Origin: Anoplopoma fimbria
Taxonomy: Eukaryota > Chordata > Actinopteri > Perciformes > Anoplopomatidae
NCBI RefSeq assembly: GCF_027596085.1
Contig: NC_072472.1
Span: forward strand, 9,250,219-9,314,218
Length of the DNA: 64,000 nucleotides
Direction: 5' to 3'
How positions within the stretch are numbered: the first letter of the stretch is position 1; each line of letters opens with the position of its first letter. Positions 1 to 13,100 of the stretch are shown here, in pieces. A program made the position numbers and the translations under genes. A model generated the notes under the pieces. That model made no database searches, was not told the origin of the DNA, and saw only the letters and a list, made by a program, of their open reading frames with translations.

Positions 1-1198
1 CACACACATGCACTATGCTCTCACACAGAAAAAAAGAAATGGGAAGTAATGAATATCATGCCAGCTGCACTGTAGACTCAACTACCCAATTACTGTCAGT
101 GTGGTGAAGCTGCATGCTGTAAACAATGCAGCTCTGGTAAGGGCTGAGAAATCTCCCAGTGGCTCTAAACATTAGTGAAACAAGAATAGGTAGTAACAAT
201 AAAAGCAATAAATGAATGCTTATTTCCATAATTAGCTGTTTTAGACTTCTCATCTAAAGTGTTTTTGTCATATTTCAGACACTACAGGTAACGAGATGTG
301 ATGGCATTGATGCCAGTTAGACGGAATAAAGCTCTGTCTTTCATGACAGTTAGACGTACTACACTGAAGGCCTTTCTTTTACACTGGCGACCCTCTTAAC
401 AGCCACAGATGATGTCACTGTCAAGCCACAACTACGCACAGCACATCCGCTGCTCCAAAGTATGATGCAGGTCGATGTGTGGCTATGATGAGCATCATAA
501 TGTAATAGAGGTAGTTTGGGCTCAGAAATAATTGAGTCTGGAAATAATTTCTATCCCGCAGAACAATAAAGACCCGTTTAAAGAAAACTCTCTCTAGACT
601 TCCTGAACTGTTAGTGAGTCATGACGGGGGTAGCTCCGCAGTGATTAAAGAGGGTGGAAGTAGTGAATGTAATTGTCATGATTGGGGGCGACTGTGGCTC
701 AGGGGTGAGGGCGGCTCGACCTTTAATCACAAAGTTGGCTTTAAAGGTTAACAGATAGTGGACTTTTAAAGGCCGATATAATAACATGAAGCAGGAGTAG
801 ACGATTAAACGGCCAATACCTATCAAGGCCGATGGTGTTACGTAATGTATTCGAGAGATAACTTCTGTGGGAAGAAATAAACTGAAAGCAGATATGTCAT
901 GAATACTACTTGTCAGCTTGCTGTAAAATCAACTGTTTCCAAAACCAAAATAAAATGTTGAATGTTGGATGGAGTTGAGTATTACTTTGTGTAAAAAATA
1001 TCGAAAAAAATCGAATTGATAAATACTGAAAAAACATAATTTAGTGCTGCACAGTGTAGTATGAGTGCAATTGTATAGAGTCCTCAACAATTGTTTGGAT
1101 TGTTATCAGGAGTAAATCACATGTACAGATATTTTCAACAAAAAAGGCCCTCATAATGTGTATGGAGCCACCAAAGTCCCTGTTAGAACTGTTATGGT
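1..1198. other. non-coding stretch, no gene seen
   Basis: AT-rich DNA with frequent stops in all frames. The first bases are the end of a CA-rich tract. I see no splice-flanked open frame, RNA gene or recognisable repeat until the hAT-like end at about 1.2 kb. Confidence 0.6.
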
Positions 1199-1292
1199 AG
1201 TAATAAGTACTCATTTTGGAACTAGGTATCAGCAAGCACTCAAATGTTAGTACATATACTTGGTCTGAAATATTGGTATCGGTGCATCCCTG
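1199..1292 (-). mobile_element. degraded hAT-like DNA transposon end
   Basis: Read on the minus strand, the segment begins CAGGGATGCACCGATACC and continues with degenerate GAGTACT/GATACC-like motifs. This is the layout I recall for the ends of a common fish hAT-type non-autonomous element, and hAT termini typically start CAG. No second terminus and no clean 8-bp target duplication is visible, so this is a fragment. It abuts, and seems inserted into, the repeat that follows. Family assignment is from memory and moderate at best. Confidence 0.4.
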
Positions 1293-1400
1293 ATCCATGC
1301 AATAGTTGTTGAGATATTTTGGTCTGGATCACAGTGTTGACCCGACCAACCAATAGAGAGACCATCATTTCCATCTCTAGAGCCATGCCACTAGCAATTT
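1293..1400 (+). repeat. dispersed fish repeat fragment (3' part)
   Basis: It contains CAATAGTTGTTGAGATATTT, then a GTCTGG...CCGACCAACC block, then TAGAGCCATGCCACTAGC. I recall this order from an abundant dispersed repeat in perch-like fishes. The last motif recurs near 24.39 kb in this window (TAGAGCCATGCCGCTTGC), which supports a shared family. There is no coding capacity. I do not know its formal family name. Confidence 0.5.
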
Positions 1401-4400
1401 TGTGTGTATTCCAATCTTAAATTACACACTTAAAACAACTATTAGTTACTGATAAGTATGGAAGTATTGTCAATAAATGACTTTTAATAACAGGTCTGCA
1501 TCCATTTGAATTGCATGTTAAGAACTCAATCTAAAGTGAGCCAGACTGCCACGACCTCTGGCAGCTGAAAAGTAACTAAGCATGTACAGCATGGCACAAA
1601 GCCAGGTTTTTAGTCCTTGATTTGGTGCCAAACACGACAGAACCGACAAAACAATTGTTTCAAGGACGAGGGAGGGTTGAAGAGGCAGTCTGCTGAACAG
1701 AAGTTTAACTCTTTTATATCACCAAAAAGGCATTTCTGTTTTGTTTGATGGTGGTGGTTTTTATCAGAGATGATAAGCAGAAGAAAGAGGGGCATGGCAA
1801 AGATTTGGGATTTGGGTTGAGGAAGTATTTTGGGCTAGCAGAACATACTGGAATATGGATAGAGAATTTCAAAATAAGACCAGTACTTACAGCCACACAT
1901 TAGAAAAATAGGATGAAAAAAGTGAGGAATTACAACATCGTTAAAGACCAATTCATTGGTTAGGTGAGGAAATCAAAGTGTGTATTTCTGGTTAATCACA
2001 TATCAATGCAGTTCACTTTAGTTCAACATATCTGTCAACAAAGGAACACCCTCTTTAGACAGAGGTATGAACATTTGTGACACCCAGAGATCTAAAGCTT
2101 ACTCGCAGCTTGATGTGATACAATAGACTTAATGTAGTATAAACCTGAGCTTTAATATAGGTGTTCTATTTCACAATGGTACATATTCTGAAGCCAAACC
2201 AAACCCCTCTTAGAAGCTATAAACAAACCGAACAGAGAAAAAGCAAGCATTTCCTTAATTCCACTTTGTCTCTTGAAATCTATTTATTTCCTTCTCAAGG
2301 ATCCGAGCACGGGGAGTTCTTTTTACCCTTTTAACACAGAAGGTCGCATTCCTATTTGCAGAGGAAACCTGAGGGAATTGCTGCATGTGAAGGAATTGTC
2401 ACACTAATTCACACACTCACACCTAGGGAGCTGCTCGGCGTTATCATGGCGTTGTGACGTACTTCTGAGGAACAAAGGGATTTCACATTTAGACTGCCTT
2501 TTGCAAAACGTATCTGTTTCAGATGTCAGGGCTTGTCTTGACAATTTAAGGTTCCAGCAACACAGACCACAAATCTGCATCTGTGATCAGCTACTGTATG
2601 TCTCTGAAGCCATTGAGTAACTTGTGTTAGTGTTTTTTTCAGTGATACTCATTCAAAACTGATAAACAACCTTCACAGGATTGCAGTCCAAGAGTTTCAA
2701 CAAAACCCATCACAATGGCATTATCTATGAGATTTATGATTTTGGTCAATGATCTACCTAAAGTAGAGTTAAGAGCCTTAATAAATATACTACGCTCCGT
2801 TGAACCAGAGCCCATCATGTCCAAGAACTGCTGTTACAGCCAAGAGAGACAGTTGTTCTAAAGGACATACAGAAGTCACAAGATGTCCACTCTCTTCTAT
2901 TTTCACCCTTTAAACTTAAACTGATTTTCCACCCATTTATTTTTGAACTTTTTCTGAATGTGTCCTTGTTTTCGTATTCATGCTTTTCAATTCAATTCAA
3001 TGACAATCTGCTAGAAGGGCATCTCTGATGCATTACTTGTTTGGAATAAATCAAATCTGCAAAAGGCTAAAATAACTTTAAGGCTATCAGCTTGATGGAG
3101 ATGGGGACTATTAAAATTGCCACTGGCAAAGTTTGCCTGGTTTCTTGACAGTTTAGAAATTCAAACACTATAAGCTGCTCATGTATTCACAAAATAGTGA
3201 AAGACAAAAGAAATGGGCAACATAAAATAGTAATTGGTTGTTTTCCTCATAACCAGGGCAAAGTAACCATCCCTTGAGGGCTCTCTGCTATAAAGCAGTG
3301 GGTCTTAGTGGGTTTGATTGCCATCCCCAGTATTAAAAATAAAATGTATTGTCTATAGGTTTCTGTTCTTTTCAGAAGGCTAAAATGTAAAAAAAAAACA
3401 ATAAAAAAAAGAATTTATTAAAAAAACCTCATTTAATTATTTTGCTGATCTTTTACCAAATATTTGGTCGGGAATCAATTGGTAAGACTAATGATAAATC
3501 TTCCATATGAACTATCCACTTAAGTGTTAGTTACAAAACTAAATGACTCGATATGCTACATACCATCAATTCAGATGAAGTTGTGGGGGCAAGAAGAAGC
3601 TTTGCAGGCAAATAACTCCTCCCTACACCTAGAGCACAGAGAGAGAGAGACAAATGAAGAGAGCTGGTACTTTGATGGAATGATGAATAATAATAATGAA
3701 TTGGCTTTATAGTGGTCATGCAGTGGGAGAGGTGGATGAAAAGAAGAAGAGCAATAGCAGATATCAGGGGAGAAAGAGTTATTTGGTAGTGGAGGGAGTG
3801 GTAATGAAGGAGGGAGTTAGAAGGATGAAGAAACTATAACCAACACAAAGACAATAAAACAAAGTGGAAGGTCTTAATTCAGTGGACCAGATTCCAGAAG
3901 GAAAAGTCTTATTCATTTCAACATAGACAATGACACAGCGTGGTGACAAGCAGTTCTCAAAGAGAGCAATAGGGTAAAGCATTCCTTTACCAATCTTAAA
4001 AGTGTTTGGTCCATGCCGTTAAGGGCAAATTAAAGTGTAAGATTACACTTTGAAGAAATAAGTTTTAATCAGTTCTGTTTCATTTTATGGGTTCATTTGG
4101 TCAAGTTTAGCAACTAAATGTTCTGAAAAAGACCAACACTCCCTGACTTCTTCACCATAGCAACGGTTGCTGAGACTCCTGGTTACCGTGGAATTTAGAA
4201 CTATATGCCATATTCCAAATTGACTAAAAATGTGATTTTAGAGAATCTAAGATTAAATATTTACAACTTTATATTGAATTGTTTAATCATTGAGGACACC
4301 CTTATGTTTCAATATTGAGTCACTTTGAAAAGTAAAACTTTTTTTAAAGTTTCAAGTGCCAATCTACTCTACTTTCAGTTGAACTGCAGTCATCATTTCA

Positions 4401-5464
4401 TTCATTATCATTTCAAGAGGAACTAAGCAATATGACAAGCATATGTCATAGTTGAAAAAATGAGGAGGCTGAGATAGTAGCCTTTGCTACAGCCTGTCAG
4501 CAGTCAGCACGAGGTGAGAATATTTAATCAACCAGACCTGGAGGAATGTGAGACAGATTTTCATTTTCTTCCCAGACGCAATTTCAATAAAATGTCTTGC
4601 AGTTTTTTGTTCAAAACACGTCATTTTTTTATTACTCCATAAATTCTGCAAGAAAGGAGTTTAGTCAAACTGTGCTTAACCGCATTTACCTGTCATCCGT
4701 CTATTTTAGATCAGCGAGAGCATTTGAAAATGAAGTGGATAAAAGATGATGCCCTTTCAGAGAAAAGTAAAAACAAACAAGTAATACATGTTTGGAAAAA
4801 TAAGCTCCGACAGATCATTCAGGAAAATCTTGAAATGTTTTGTGTTTTCTCTTTTACAAATTCGCCTCTCTGCTTTTCATCAGCCTCTTTGTATTCTGGT
4901 AGCTCCGAGAAAAAGAAATCAACAAAGGGCATCAGTCCATCACAGAGAGGAAAGGTGACCTTGCTATGATGGGATAGATCTGCTGTTCCGGTTGGTAAAA
5001 GTAACATTTCTCCCTCCAACAAAACAGAGTAAGAATGTAGATGCAGAAGTCCTTTTTAAGAGCGAGGACTAAGCAGTGACACAAAAAACAACCAAGCATA
5101 AGCAAAACATCTGGTTAACATCTTAACTGCATCAGAATAACATAAGAAAATAAGCCAACTTTGGGTCATTTTAAGCCTATTTTAGCCTCCATCTCTATCT
5201 AATGTATCAGTTGACATGTGCTATTCCACAGACTATACCTGCTTCCATGTCTTCCATGTTAGCCTTATTTTTAGCCACAGTGTTCCTTTATGAAGTCAGA
5301 AAGAAAGAATGTAACAGACGAGTCGGTGTTACAAACCTGCTTTTATCTAACCTTAACCAAGTGTTCTAGTTTCCTAATCTAAACCATACCTTGATTATTT
5401 GCCATAACCACAATCACATTATAATTATAATGTGCAAATACTGTAGAAAGCGAAACATTTAAAT
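1401..5464. other. non-coding stretch, no gene seen
   Basis: About 4 kb of AT-rich DNA. There are short homopolymer runs near 3390-3430 and a small ATTCA tandem near 2990. The open frames (for example 2639-2824 minus and 4724-4969 plus) show no recognisable domain and no convincing splice signals. Confidence 0.55.
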
Positions 5465-5690
5465 AAAGCTGCAACTATTAGTCAATTCATCAATTAGTCA
5501 AACATAAGGAAAGTAATTTGCAACTGTCTTGATTATCAATTAATTGTAGTATTATCATAAACTCACTTAAATTGTAAATCAAGCATAACAGCCACAAATT
5601 CTCTGGTTCCAATTTACATGTCAGGATCTAATTTTGTCATAAAATGCAAGTTATTTAAAGGAGTTACCATTTGACACACATCATTTGATG
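5465..5690 (+). repeat. degraded dispersed fish repeat (GCTGCAACT family)
   Basis: It starts AAGCTGCAACTATTAGTC, continues with ATTATCAATTAATTG, and further on has AAATTCTCTGGTTCCA and a TGTCAGGAT-like block. This series, in this order, matches a dispersed element I recall as very common in teleost genomes. The copy is old and AT-enriched, with no open frame. A weaker partial relative may lie near 22.09-22.15 kb (ATTAGTCAATAAATCAATTT then ACAGAAAATGATCT). Confidence 0.5.
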
Positions 5691-5750
5691 CAGGTATAGC
5701 TACACAGACAGAATAGTTACTCAAAGCACAGAAGCAGGGATGTCCCGATC

Positions 5751-8700
5751 TAGGGGGGAAATTTAATAACAGCAAGGGAGAGGGTTAGACAGTGTCATAT
5801 CCCAGTGAGACAGCCATGGTAAACTTTGACTGTGTAAATGCATTGCAGTTCCCCTGCAGTGTGTTTGACTATTCACTGTATTAACTGCAGCAGACCTATT
5901 TCCTATTCAGTTGTCCTCAAAATCCCAACATATGTCCTGATGAAGAAAATGAATAGCTAATACACACCTCTTTCATGGTTTTGTCATGTTATAAATTATT
6001 CTAAGTGTGAGCTGCAGGGAAGCTCCATTGTTTCAAACAAAGCAATCCAGAGTCTGTGTAATGGAGCTGTTCATTATTAAACAAAAGCTTAAATGGAACA
6101 TGCATTAGGGGAAATGGAGACGCACAGGCGTTCACTGTGTCAACGAATCACAGCGAAGAGGAGCTGTGACTTATTAAGCGTCAGTCTGGTCACGTTCAAT
6201 ACCAAAGTCTATCACTGCTATTGTCTCTAAGAAGTATCAGCTAGATGAAAATGAAAGTGTATTATTGAAGTTCAACTTGCTCAGTGACCAACATTGTGGT
6301 TCTCTAGTTGCTTTACCAGTGTTATCGACTGTACTTCAGAGAGAGGTGTTGTGAGAGACACTTGGCCATTGGTAACTAGGCTGCTGATACTCTTGGCCTT
6401 GAAGCCACTCACAGCTTTTGAAAAAGTTTACAATTTTCAGAATAAAATTGGCCTAAACTTCTATTGAAAGCTGTCTCTCGAGCAATTTCATCCTTGGTTG
6501 CTGGTTTAAAAAAAAGAGAAAATTCAGTGATATGCTCTCTAGAAAGTAGGCCGACTTTAATTAAATCACAGAAACAGGAAAAAGCATTTTAATTTGTTAA
6601 TCTTGAGGCATAGCATGAACGGTGCAAATTATTTAGTTAGTGATGACTGCCGTGGCGAGGGATGCCTACATGACTCACTTAATAATTCTGATTTACCACA
6701 ACGGTAAGCCTGGAGTTGGCACTAAACATCCTACTTTTGCTTTTTTTTCTGTCTCTTCTGAAAATAGCACCCCGCCTGAGCTAATTTATTTTCTGACTGG
6801 GCCTATGTGATAACCAGATGTAATGAGAAGGAGCTACAGTGAAATGTTACATCATTGCCATGGCACTAGATAAAGGAGCAGGCAAGAAATTATTTATTTT
6901 TCCATTTATAGCTTTGGGGCTAAATGTTAAATCCAGATTTTGTGAAATAGCATGACTATGAGTGTGACTTTGATGGACCTCTGCAACTCTGTACTCAGGC
7001 CTATAGAAGTTTTTGACATTTCATTTCAACTGCACATAAATGCAGCTACCCAGGAGGTCTGCAATTTCAACTCACAGTTTATGCCAGGTCAGTGGCTCAT
7101 GGTGACATGTAAAGTCATCACCAGCTTTGCAGTGAAGAGGTGCAATACATTTAATAACTACTGGTGCTAGCCTTTGATACTGGAAATTACATCAAAGCCA
7201 TTTGGTTCTGTACTAATGAATGTAAATCTCACGAGCCAGCATTGCAAAAACAAGTTATACTATTAAGATCAGCATTCAAAATAATGTTTTTATCTTTTAT
7301 CTTTCTTCTAACCTCAAAGCAAGTGCAATAAAAGAGAAACTGCTGAATTTCATGGTGGTAAAGGTTAAGTTTAAGTATGTGGCGTAGTAGGTGAATCCAT
7401 TATGTGTATGGCCATATTTAAAGGTCTGACCCACATAGGGACATTGTGCAAGACAGTAAATACCGGCACCCTTCTAATGTATGGCTATGAACTTTACTTT
7501 ATAGATTTGACTTTACCACCTATGAATATTGAATCATGTCTTGCTCCACAGTCTTACAATGCATTAGCATATACGTGATATTGCAGCCAGGCAAGTCACC
7601 TAAGGCATTGAGAGATGAGGGCAACGGTAATGAGTACAAAAAGTAGCCTCTTCAGTGTTGCTGGTAAAGTTTCCCATCTGTATTCCCCTGCACATTATCA
7701 CCCCAAGTTCATATCTCTCACACACACGTTATTCCCCGAGGTGCAGAAGATCAAATCCTGCTATGGCAGTGATGGATTACATAGTAAATGCTTACACATT
7801 TTCTCAGTAATGACAAAAGAGATGTGAGCCGAGATATGAATTATAAACTCATGACAAGGTATAAGCAGGACACAAGATTGAGTTATTAAAAATAATGGCA
7901 CTGCCCTTAAAATACCCCAAATCATTGTTGTTTGCCAGGTCACCACATGGATATTTGGCCTTATGGCACTCCTCATCTTCCTATGCAGAAGTCGGAGCTG
8001 TCCAGGCAGGCCAGACAAGAAGTAAGAAATCTAGGATTTACACAGCCAAACCAAACTGAAGGCTGCTGAGCCTAAGCTTGAAGTACAACTATCGTAAACA
8101 AATTAAGTGTCGACCAAAGCTGATTCAGCCAAATTTCAAAACTCAGGGTTTGCCAACAAAGCTGGTGAGAAACACTTTGATGCAGGATTTTCTCTCTACC
8201 CTTGCAAAGCTCTGACGAAAGGGTAACTAAGGCTAAATCTGGTGGGAAAAAAACTTGTACCCTTCTGAAAGCAAAGAACATAGGAGTCTTTAAAGGGTAG
8301 GATTCCACCTTAAATTAAATAAGGCGGCCAGTGACAAGCTGTTCAAATGTCAAGACCGATTACACCCTCAGCTGATCCAGTGCAGTTTCTCCGGGACCAG
8401 TGATAAAGGCCTGAATAAATGAATGTGTACGTGACCCTCCCATTCCCTGCAGGTTTAACCCAGTTCATTTCAATAAACACAACAGAGCTCTGTCACTTGG
8501 CTGAATACGATTTTTAAAACCTAGTGTGGTAAGCCAAGCTTGTTGATACTGTTGACTGTATCTTAAAGTAAGAAGCTCAGGTGGCTATTGTGACTGATGA
8601 GTGCTAGCAGGCTAGCATGTTAGCGTTTAGCTTCCCATGTGTAGTTAACCAACAAGCAACGTCACCAAGCTTCTCAGAGCAAAAATGTTGTGAAGATAGT

Positions 8701-9551
8701 AGGTATAGAAGTCTTTGAGAAAAGAATTCTACTTCTACCTTGTTTTTTTATTACCTCAGTAAACATTGTTAATAGGTTTTATGATCTCAATCGTGGGTTT
8801 CAAGTGTTCTTCTATACAACATGTTGTTCATTTAGTAAATGATGGTCCCAATTTGAGAAAGCAGGGTATGCTTAAGAGCGTGGCGACCTTGGGATTGCCA
8901 GGTCATTACCACAGCATTGTGCGGTCCGGAAGTTGTCTGTGTTTTTGTCATAGAGCAGTAACCCTTTCACAGTGTATTTTCAGTTCATTAAAGTCAATTG
9001 TACCATTTTGGTCACCTAAAAGTGTCTCATTCAGATTAAGAGTGTAATCAGATTTGGAAAGATTAGACCTCCCTGTATCATTAAGTTTTCATATTTGGTT
9101 GAGAATGCATGCAATCATCGTTGAAACAGACCATCTCTATCTTCAGTCTTTTTGACCAGTGTGTACTTAAACAGGTAAAGAGAATCCTGTGTGATCCATC
9201 CCATATTCTCTTTCTCTCAGTATGAGCTGTTGCCGTCAGGCAGCTCAGCAGTTCAAATTGAATTGTTCAAGGACTCCTCTGTGCCTGTATCAGTTTGAAT
9301 TTTAAACAGTGGCCTAAATAAGAGAAGGATACGGAGGCTTCAGGGGTAAAAGAAAAAAAAAAGAATGATTTATGCCTAAGGGTGCGTATGTTTACATTTG
9401 TACAACCTGTATTGTATATTTGTGTTTTCTTATTGTCTTCTGTTTGCTTGTGGTATGTGCCCATATGTATCGACGGGTCTAGCTTTGTATAAAAGTATTT
9501 ATATCCATTTAAAATGCCAAACATGAGGGTTTCGAAACCAAAGTCTACGTC
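5751..9551. other. non-coding stretch, no gene seen
   Basis: No gene is recognisable. The short ORFs at 6952-7170, 7615-7827, 7761-8018 (minus) and 8072-8308 (minus) lack domains. Just upstream, at 5735-5750, CAGGGATGTCCCGATC resembles another hAT-type terminus but stands alone. The part from 6590 to 6930 has a different texture and is listed separately. Confidence 0.55.
6761..6930. promoter_or_regulatory. candidate conserved non-coding element
   Basis: A stop-rich, repeat-free block of balanced composition. It has homeobox-type AATTTATT cores, GATAACC, a TGTAATGAG core and ATTGCCATGGCAC, packed among CTGAGCTAATTTATTTTC-like stretches. Vertebrate enhancers often look like this, but conservation cannot be shown from one sequence. 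Offered as a candidate only. Confidence 0.22.
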
Positions 9552-9596
9552 ACCTACTTACATACAGCCACCTATATGTTACCTACTTACATACAG
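9552..9596 (+). repeat. short direct repeat, 16 bp x2
   Basis: ACCTACTTACATACAG occurs perfectly at 9552-9567 and 9581-9596. It is probably a local slippage or duplication product with no evident function. Confidence 0.8.
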
Positions 9597-10097
9597 TTTA
9601 TGGCTGTGCCACTTTTTGGTGTGACCAGGTCTTAACTGATTAAATAAATGTATCAATTGCAACCCAAAGGATAGTCTTGGTAATTAGGTTCCTTACAATG
9701 ACGGTTAAAAAGAGGGGAAAAGTGAATATCATATGAATCGCAATATTGAAGCAAGTCAAGTGCAAATGTATGTAAAAGCAGAAAAATGCCCTAAGCAGCA
9801 CTGTAACAGGCTTTTATACAGTATATATGCAGAAGCCTTATAAAGTCAGGGGAATGTCATTTTAACAATCCACAAAGTTGTGGATGACTTACAAGCTTCT
9901 TCATTATCAACACCTATTGCCAGAACATTTATACTAATTAGTGATGCACCATTTTAAAAGAGTGTAGCAGACATTATCCTGAAGCCCTGAATTGAGTATT
10001 CTGTCCCTCTCACAGTCAACAGTGTGTTTGTAATCCTGTTTGCACATACACTGTCAGGCAAAGCTAAGAAGACAGCAAGCCAGGGTCGCACATATAA

Positions 10098-10110
<13 letters not shown>
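9597..10110. other. non-coding stretch leading into a CA tract
   Basis: No gene is seen. The sequence becomes CA-rich and then CGCG-containing (10101-10110) directly before the pure CA tract. Confidence 0.55.

Positions 10111-10162
<52 letters not shown>
10111..10162 (+). repeat. (CA)26 microsatellite
   Basis: Uninterrupted CA dinucleotides preceded by CACACGCGCG. The apparent ORFs crossing it, of Thr-His or Cys-Val repeats, are artefacts of the tract. Confidence 0.97.
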
Positions 10163-10167
<5 letters not shown>

Positions 10168-13100
10168 AGCTGCTTATGCAAACTGCAACGTAAGCAGTGT
10201 ACTTTTAGCTAAAATTGCCTCAGCTATACACTGGCAAAAAGTTGGCAAGAGCATCGTGTTCAAGAAAGAAAAGGGAGAGAGCAGAGAGACAGATGCATGG
10301 GCGAGGATCAAGGAGGGCGAAGGAGAAAGGGGGGAGAGGACAGGGGTGGGGGTAACTCAACAAATTGGATATTAGTCTCTTTGTGCACTCAGGCCTTCAT
10401 GCTTTGACTCGTTTTCTATCAGTTTCTCCCCTTGTCCCACCTGGCTAAGAAACAATAATGTGAGAGGAACATGTGCATTTGGCCACAGTGAAACACTTTC
10501 TCCTTGGCCACCTTCCACTTTGCACACAAATTGACATACACACAAAGAAATGCACATACAAAATGGGCACACAAACGGCTGGCAGTGTAAGCTACACTGA
10601 GGAAGAGAGATTGACTTGCAACGTCATCTCTTACCTCTATTCTGTTATCTCTCCCTTTCCATTTGTCACCACTCTGTAGTACAAGGTGTACCGGTTTTCC
10701 AGTGTTCCTGACCTCACAAAATAAATCAAACTCAGAAAAGATATAAAATATTAATAAAAAAAAGAATGACTTAGACATTTCTGGATGATACGGTTCTGCT
10801 GCAAATACTTCAGTCAAGTGTGTGGGTGGTGGAAGTGGGGGCTCATTGTAGAAAACTTGGCTGCAACAACAAACACAACATAACACATTTTTTTTTTTTT
10901 TGTTCCTGTCACTCATGTTCGTTTGGGTTGCTGTTTCTCTTCACAAAGGCAGAGCTCAGTGGTAGGTTGTAGGTTGTATAAGCAGATGTAAACACACAAC
11001 AAGATCTCACTGTGTGCTTGAGTGAAACCAGAATCCTCACTGTCAGACTTGGATCAACTGGCTGAGATTGTACTGAACATGCGACAGAGAAACCTGCCCC
11101 AAAGCAGGCACACACAAATTTGGAATGTTATAGAAAGTGGCCACCTGAAACAGGGCAAAGAGAGATCAGGGCTGCAGTGAAAACAGAGAAATCTGTGCAA
11201 TAGTGAAATCAATCGAGCCGAACAGAGCAAAGCTAAGGTCGATAGCTACGCATCTGTATTCTCAGAAGGAGCCCTCTAACAGGGCTCGATAGCAGGGTTT
11301 ATCAACCTTTACTGGACCATGACCCCAGTTTTACTACCCATTATTCTCCTAATGCCAGCAATTAACTGTGAAATTCCAGTATTTTACATCATACTTTCAA
11401 GAGTCTTACAGAAGGTCTGCATTGCAGAAAATGATCATGCATTTCAAACTTACTTTTTATTCAAAATAATTTAAACACATCTGTATAAAAAGCAACCACA
11501 TTTGGGGTTCCAGATGTGGTTGCTTGTTCCAACCCCAAGGATGACAAGTACTTTTTTTATTTAAGTGTAAATACTCTATCATGTTGACAAAACCCTTTGA
11601 AAATAATGGGAGATCCTTATTAGATTTTTTTGTGGACTTTTTCAAACTTTTGTAACATTTCATACAGAATTTGCCTTTTGACCCCTAATAGATAAAGTGA
11701 AAGGGCATTGGCTGCCACAGCGTCATCAAAGCCAATTGGCAAGTACCAGCTCAAATGGGGGTTAACCAACAACACTATCCCAATAGGAAGGAGCTGCTTT
11801 GTGTGCCTCAACATGGCCTTGCAATCAATATCAGACGCAAACCCACAAGTGGGGCAAAAACAATGCAACCTCCCCACTGGGAGGGTAGAATGGTTCATGC
11901 TCAATCACCCAAGACAATGACCTTCTAATTCTCTCAGGCATGAAGGATGGATTTTGAACGTGGGGCTCACAGATACCCTCTTATCATTATACCATTGGGA
12001 GGAGCTGGCTTGGCATGCAGATCAGTCATTGTCATAGTCAAAGTCAAAGTCAAAGTCAAAGCATTCAACAATGCTCTGTTGTAAGTGATGTCAAAGAGTT
12101 GTCAGAGATCAGCCAGTAGAGGTTAAAATGCTCTTTCGGAAAGATCCTCAAGAACCAAGGAACCACTGTATGTCTGCTGCTTATGGTCTGCAGGAAACCA
12201 ATTTCACTCTCACTCCGTCTGACACACACACATTAAAAGTGGAACGCAACTCAACAGAGTAATGCCTTTTTTACCACCACTTCTGACTGTCCCATTTAGG
12301 ATTAGAAGATCATTAAAAGGCAATCCCAGACTGGCCATCATGCCTATTGCACACTTGAAAGAAAGCTCAATGGCACTCAGAAAATGTCTATAAAATATTT
12401 GTAATGCCTTGAGAACAGGAAGAAGACCGAAACACCAGAGGAAGTTAATGCTTTAGCTGGTCACTGCAGGGACACCAAAGCTAAAAATAGCCCTTCTTGC
12501 AAATAATCCAGTTTTAAAAGCTTCAGCCAAAGAGACCCAGATTGGGTTGACCAAAGGAGTGGAGAAAACTGGCTTTGCTGCCATGACCACACTTTAGTTA
12601 CCCCCCAGCTGATGGTCGGTATAAGGAGGGACAGGAGAACAAAGACAAATACAGATAGTCTCAACAGTGGAATTTCATCATATTGAAGAAGCTCGGCTTT
12701 ACTAACAATTGGGAAGATTTTGCTGTCAGTTTCGCACCAAGCTGCATAAACCTATGAGTTCCTCAATGAAGGCAAGTAGCGGTGGTGCATGTATGGCAGG
12801 ATAGGGGTGAAGGCAACCTCATACTGAAGTTCATTGTAAAAAAAAAAACGACTGGTGCTGGGGCAAATCAGGTAGCAATGGTGACTTTTAAGAATGAACA
12901 GAGGTTGCCATTGCAAAACTTTCCACACTGTAGCAAGTATGATATAAATGATGTGCATCAAGCATTTTCCATCAAAATGCTTGACGTGAAGGTTGTAAGT
13001 TGCCTGAGGCAAAGGCGCGTTTACAGCAGTATTTCAAAGCCAGGCATTTTGGCTCCCACAAAAAGGTTCACTTTCTCTGCCCGACCTGTTTACTCTACAG

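Noticed and set aside
5735..5750. CAGGGATGTCCCGATC as a second hAT-type terminus
   Set aside because: Only 16 bases match the remembered end. No partner terminus or internal similarity, so it is not listed as an element.
10419..10916. 165-codon minus-strand ORF, the longest in the window
   Set aside because: No recognisable domain, low-complexity Cys/Phe/Leu-rich composition, and no splice or promoter context.
10958..10982. GGTAGGTTGTAGGTTGTATAAG resembles a let-7 microRNA
   Set aside because: The let-7 seed GAGGTAG is not intact and no complementary arm follows to form a hairpin precursor. Chance similarity.
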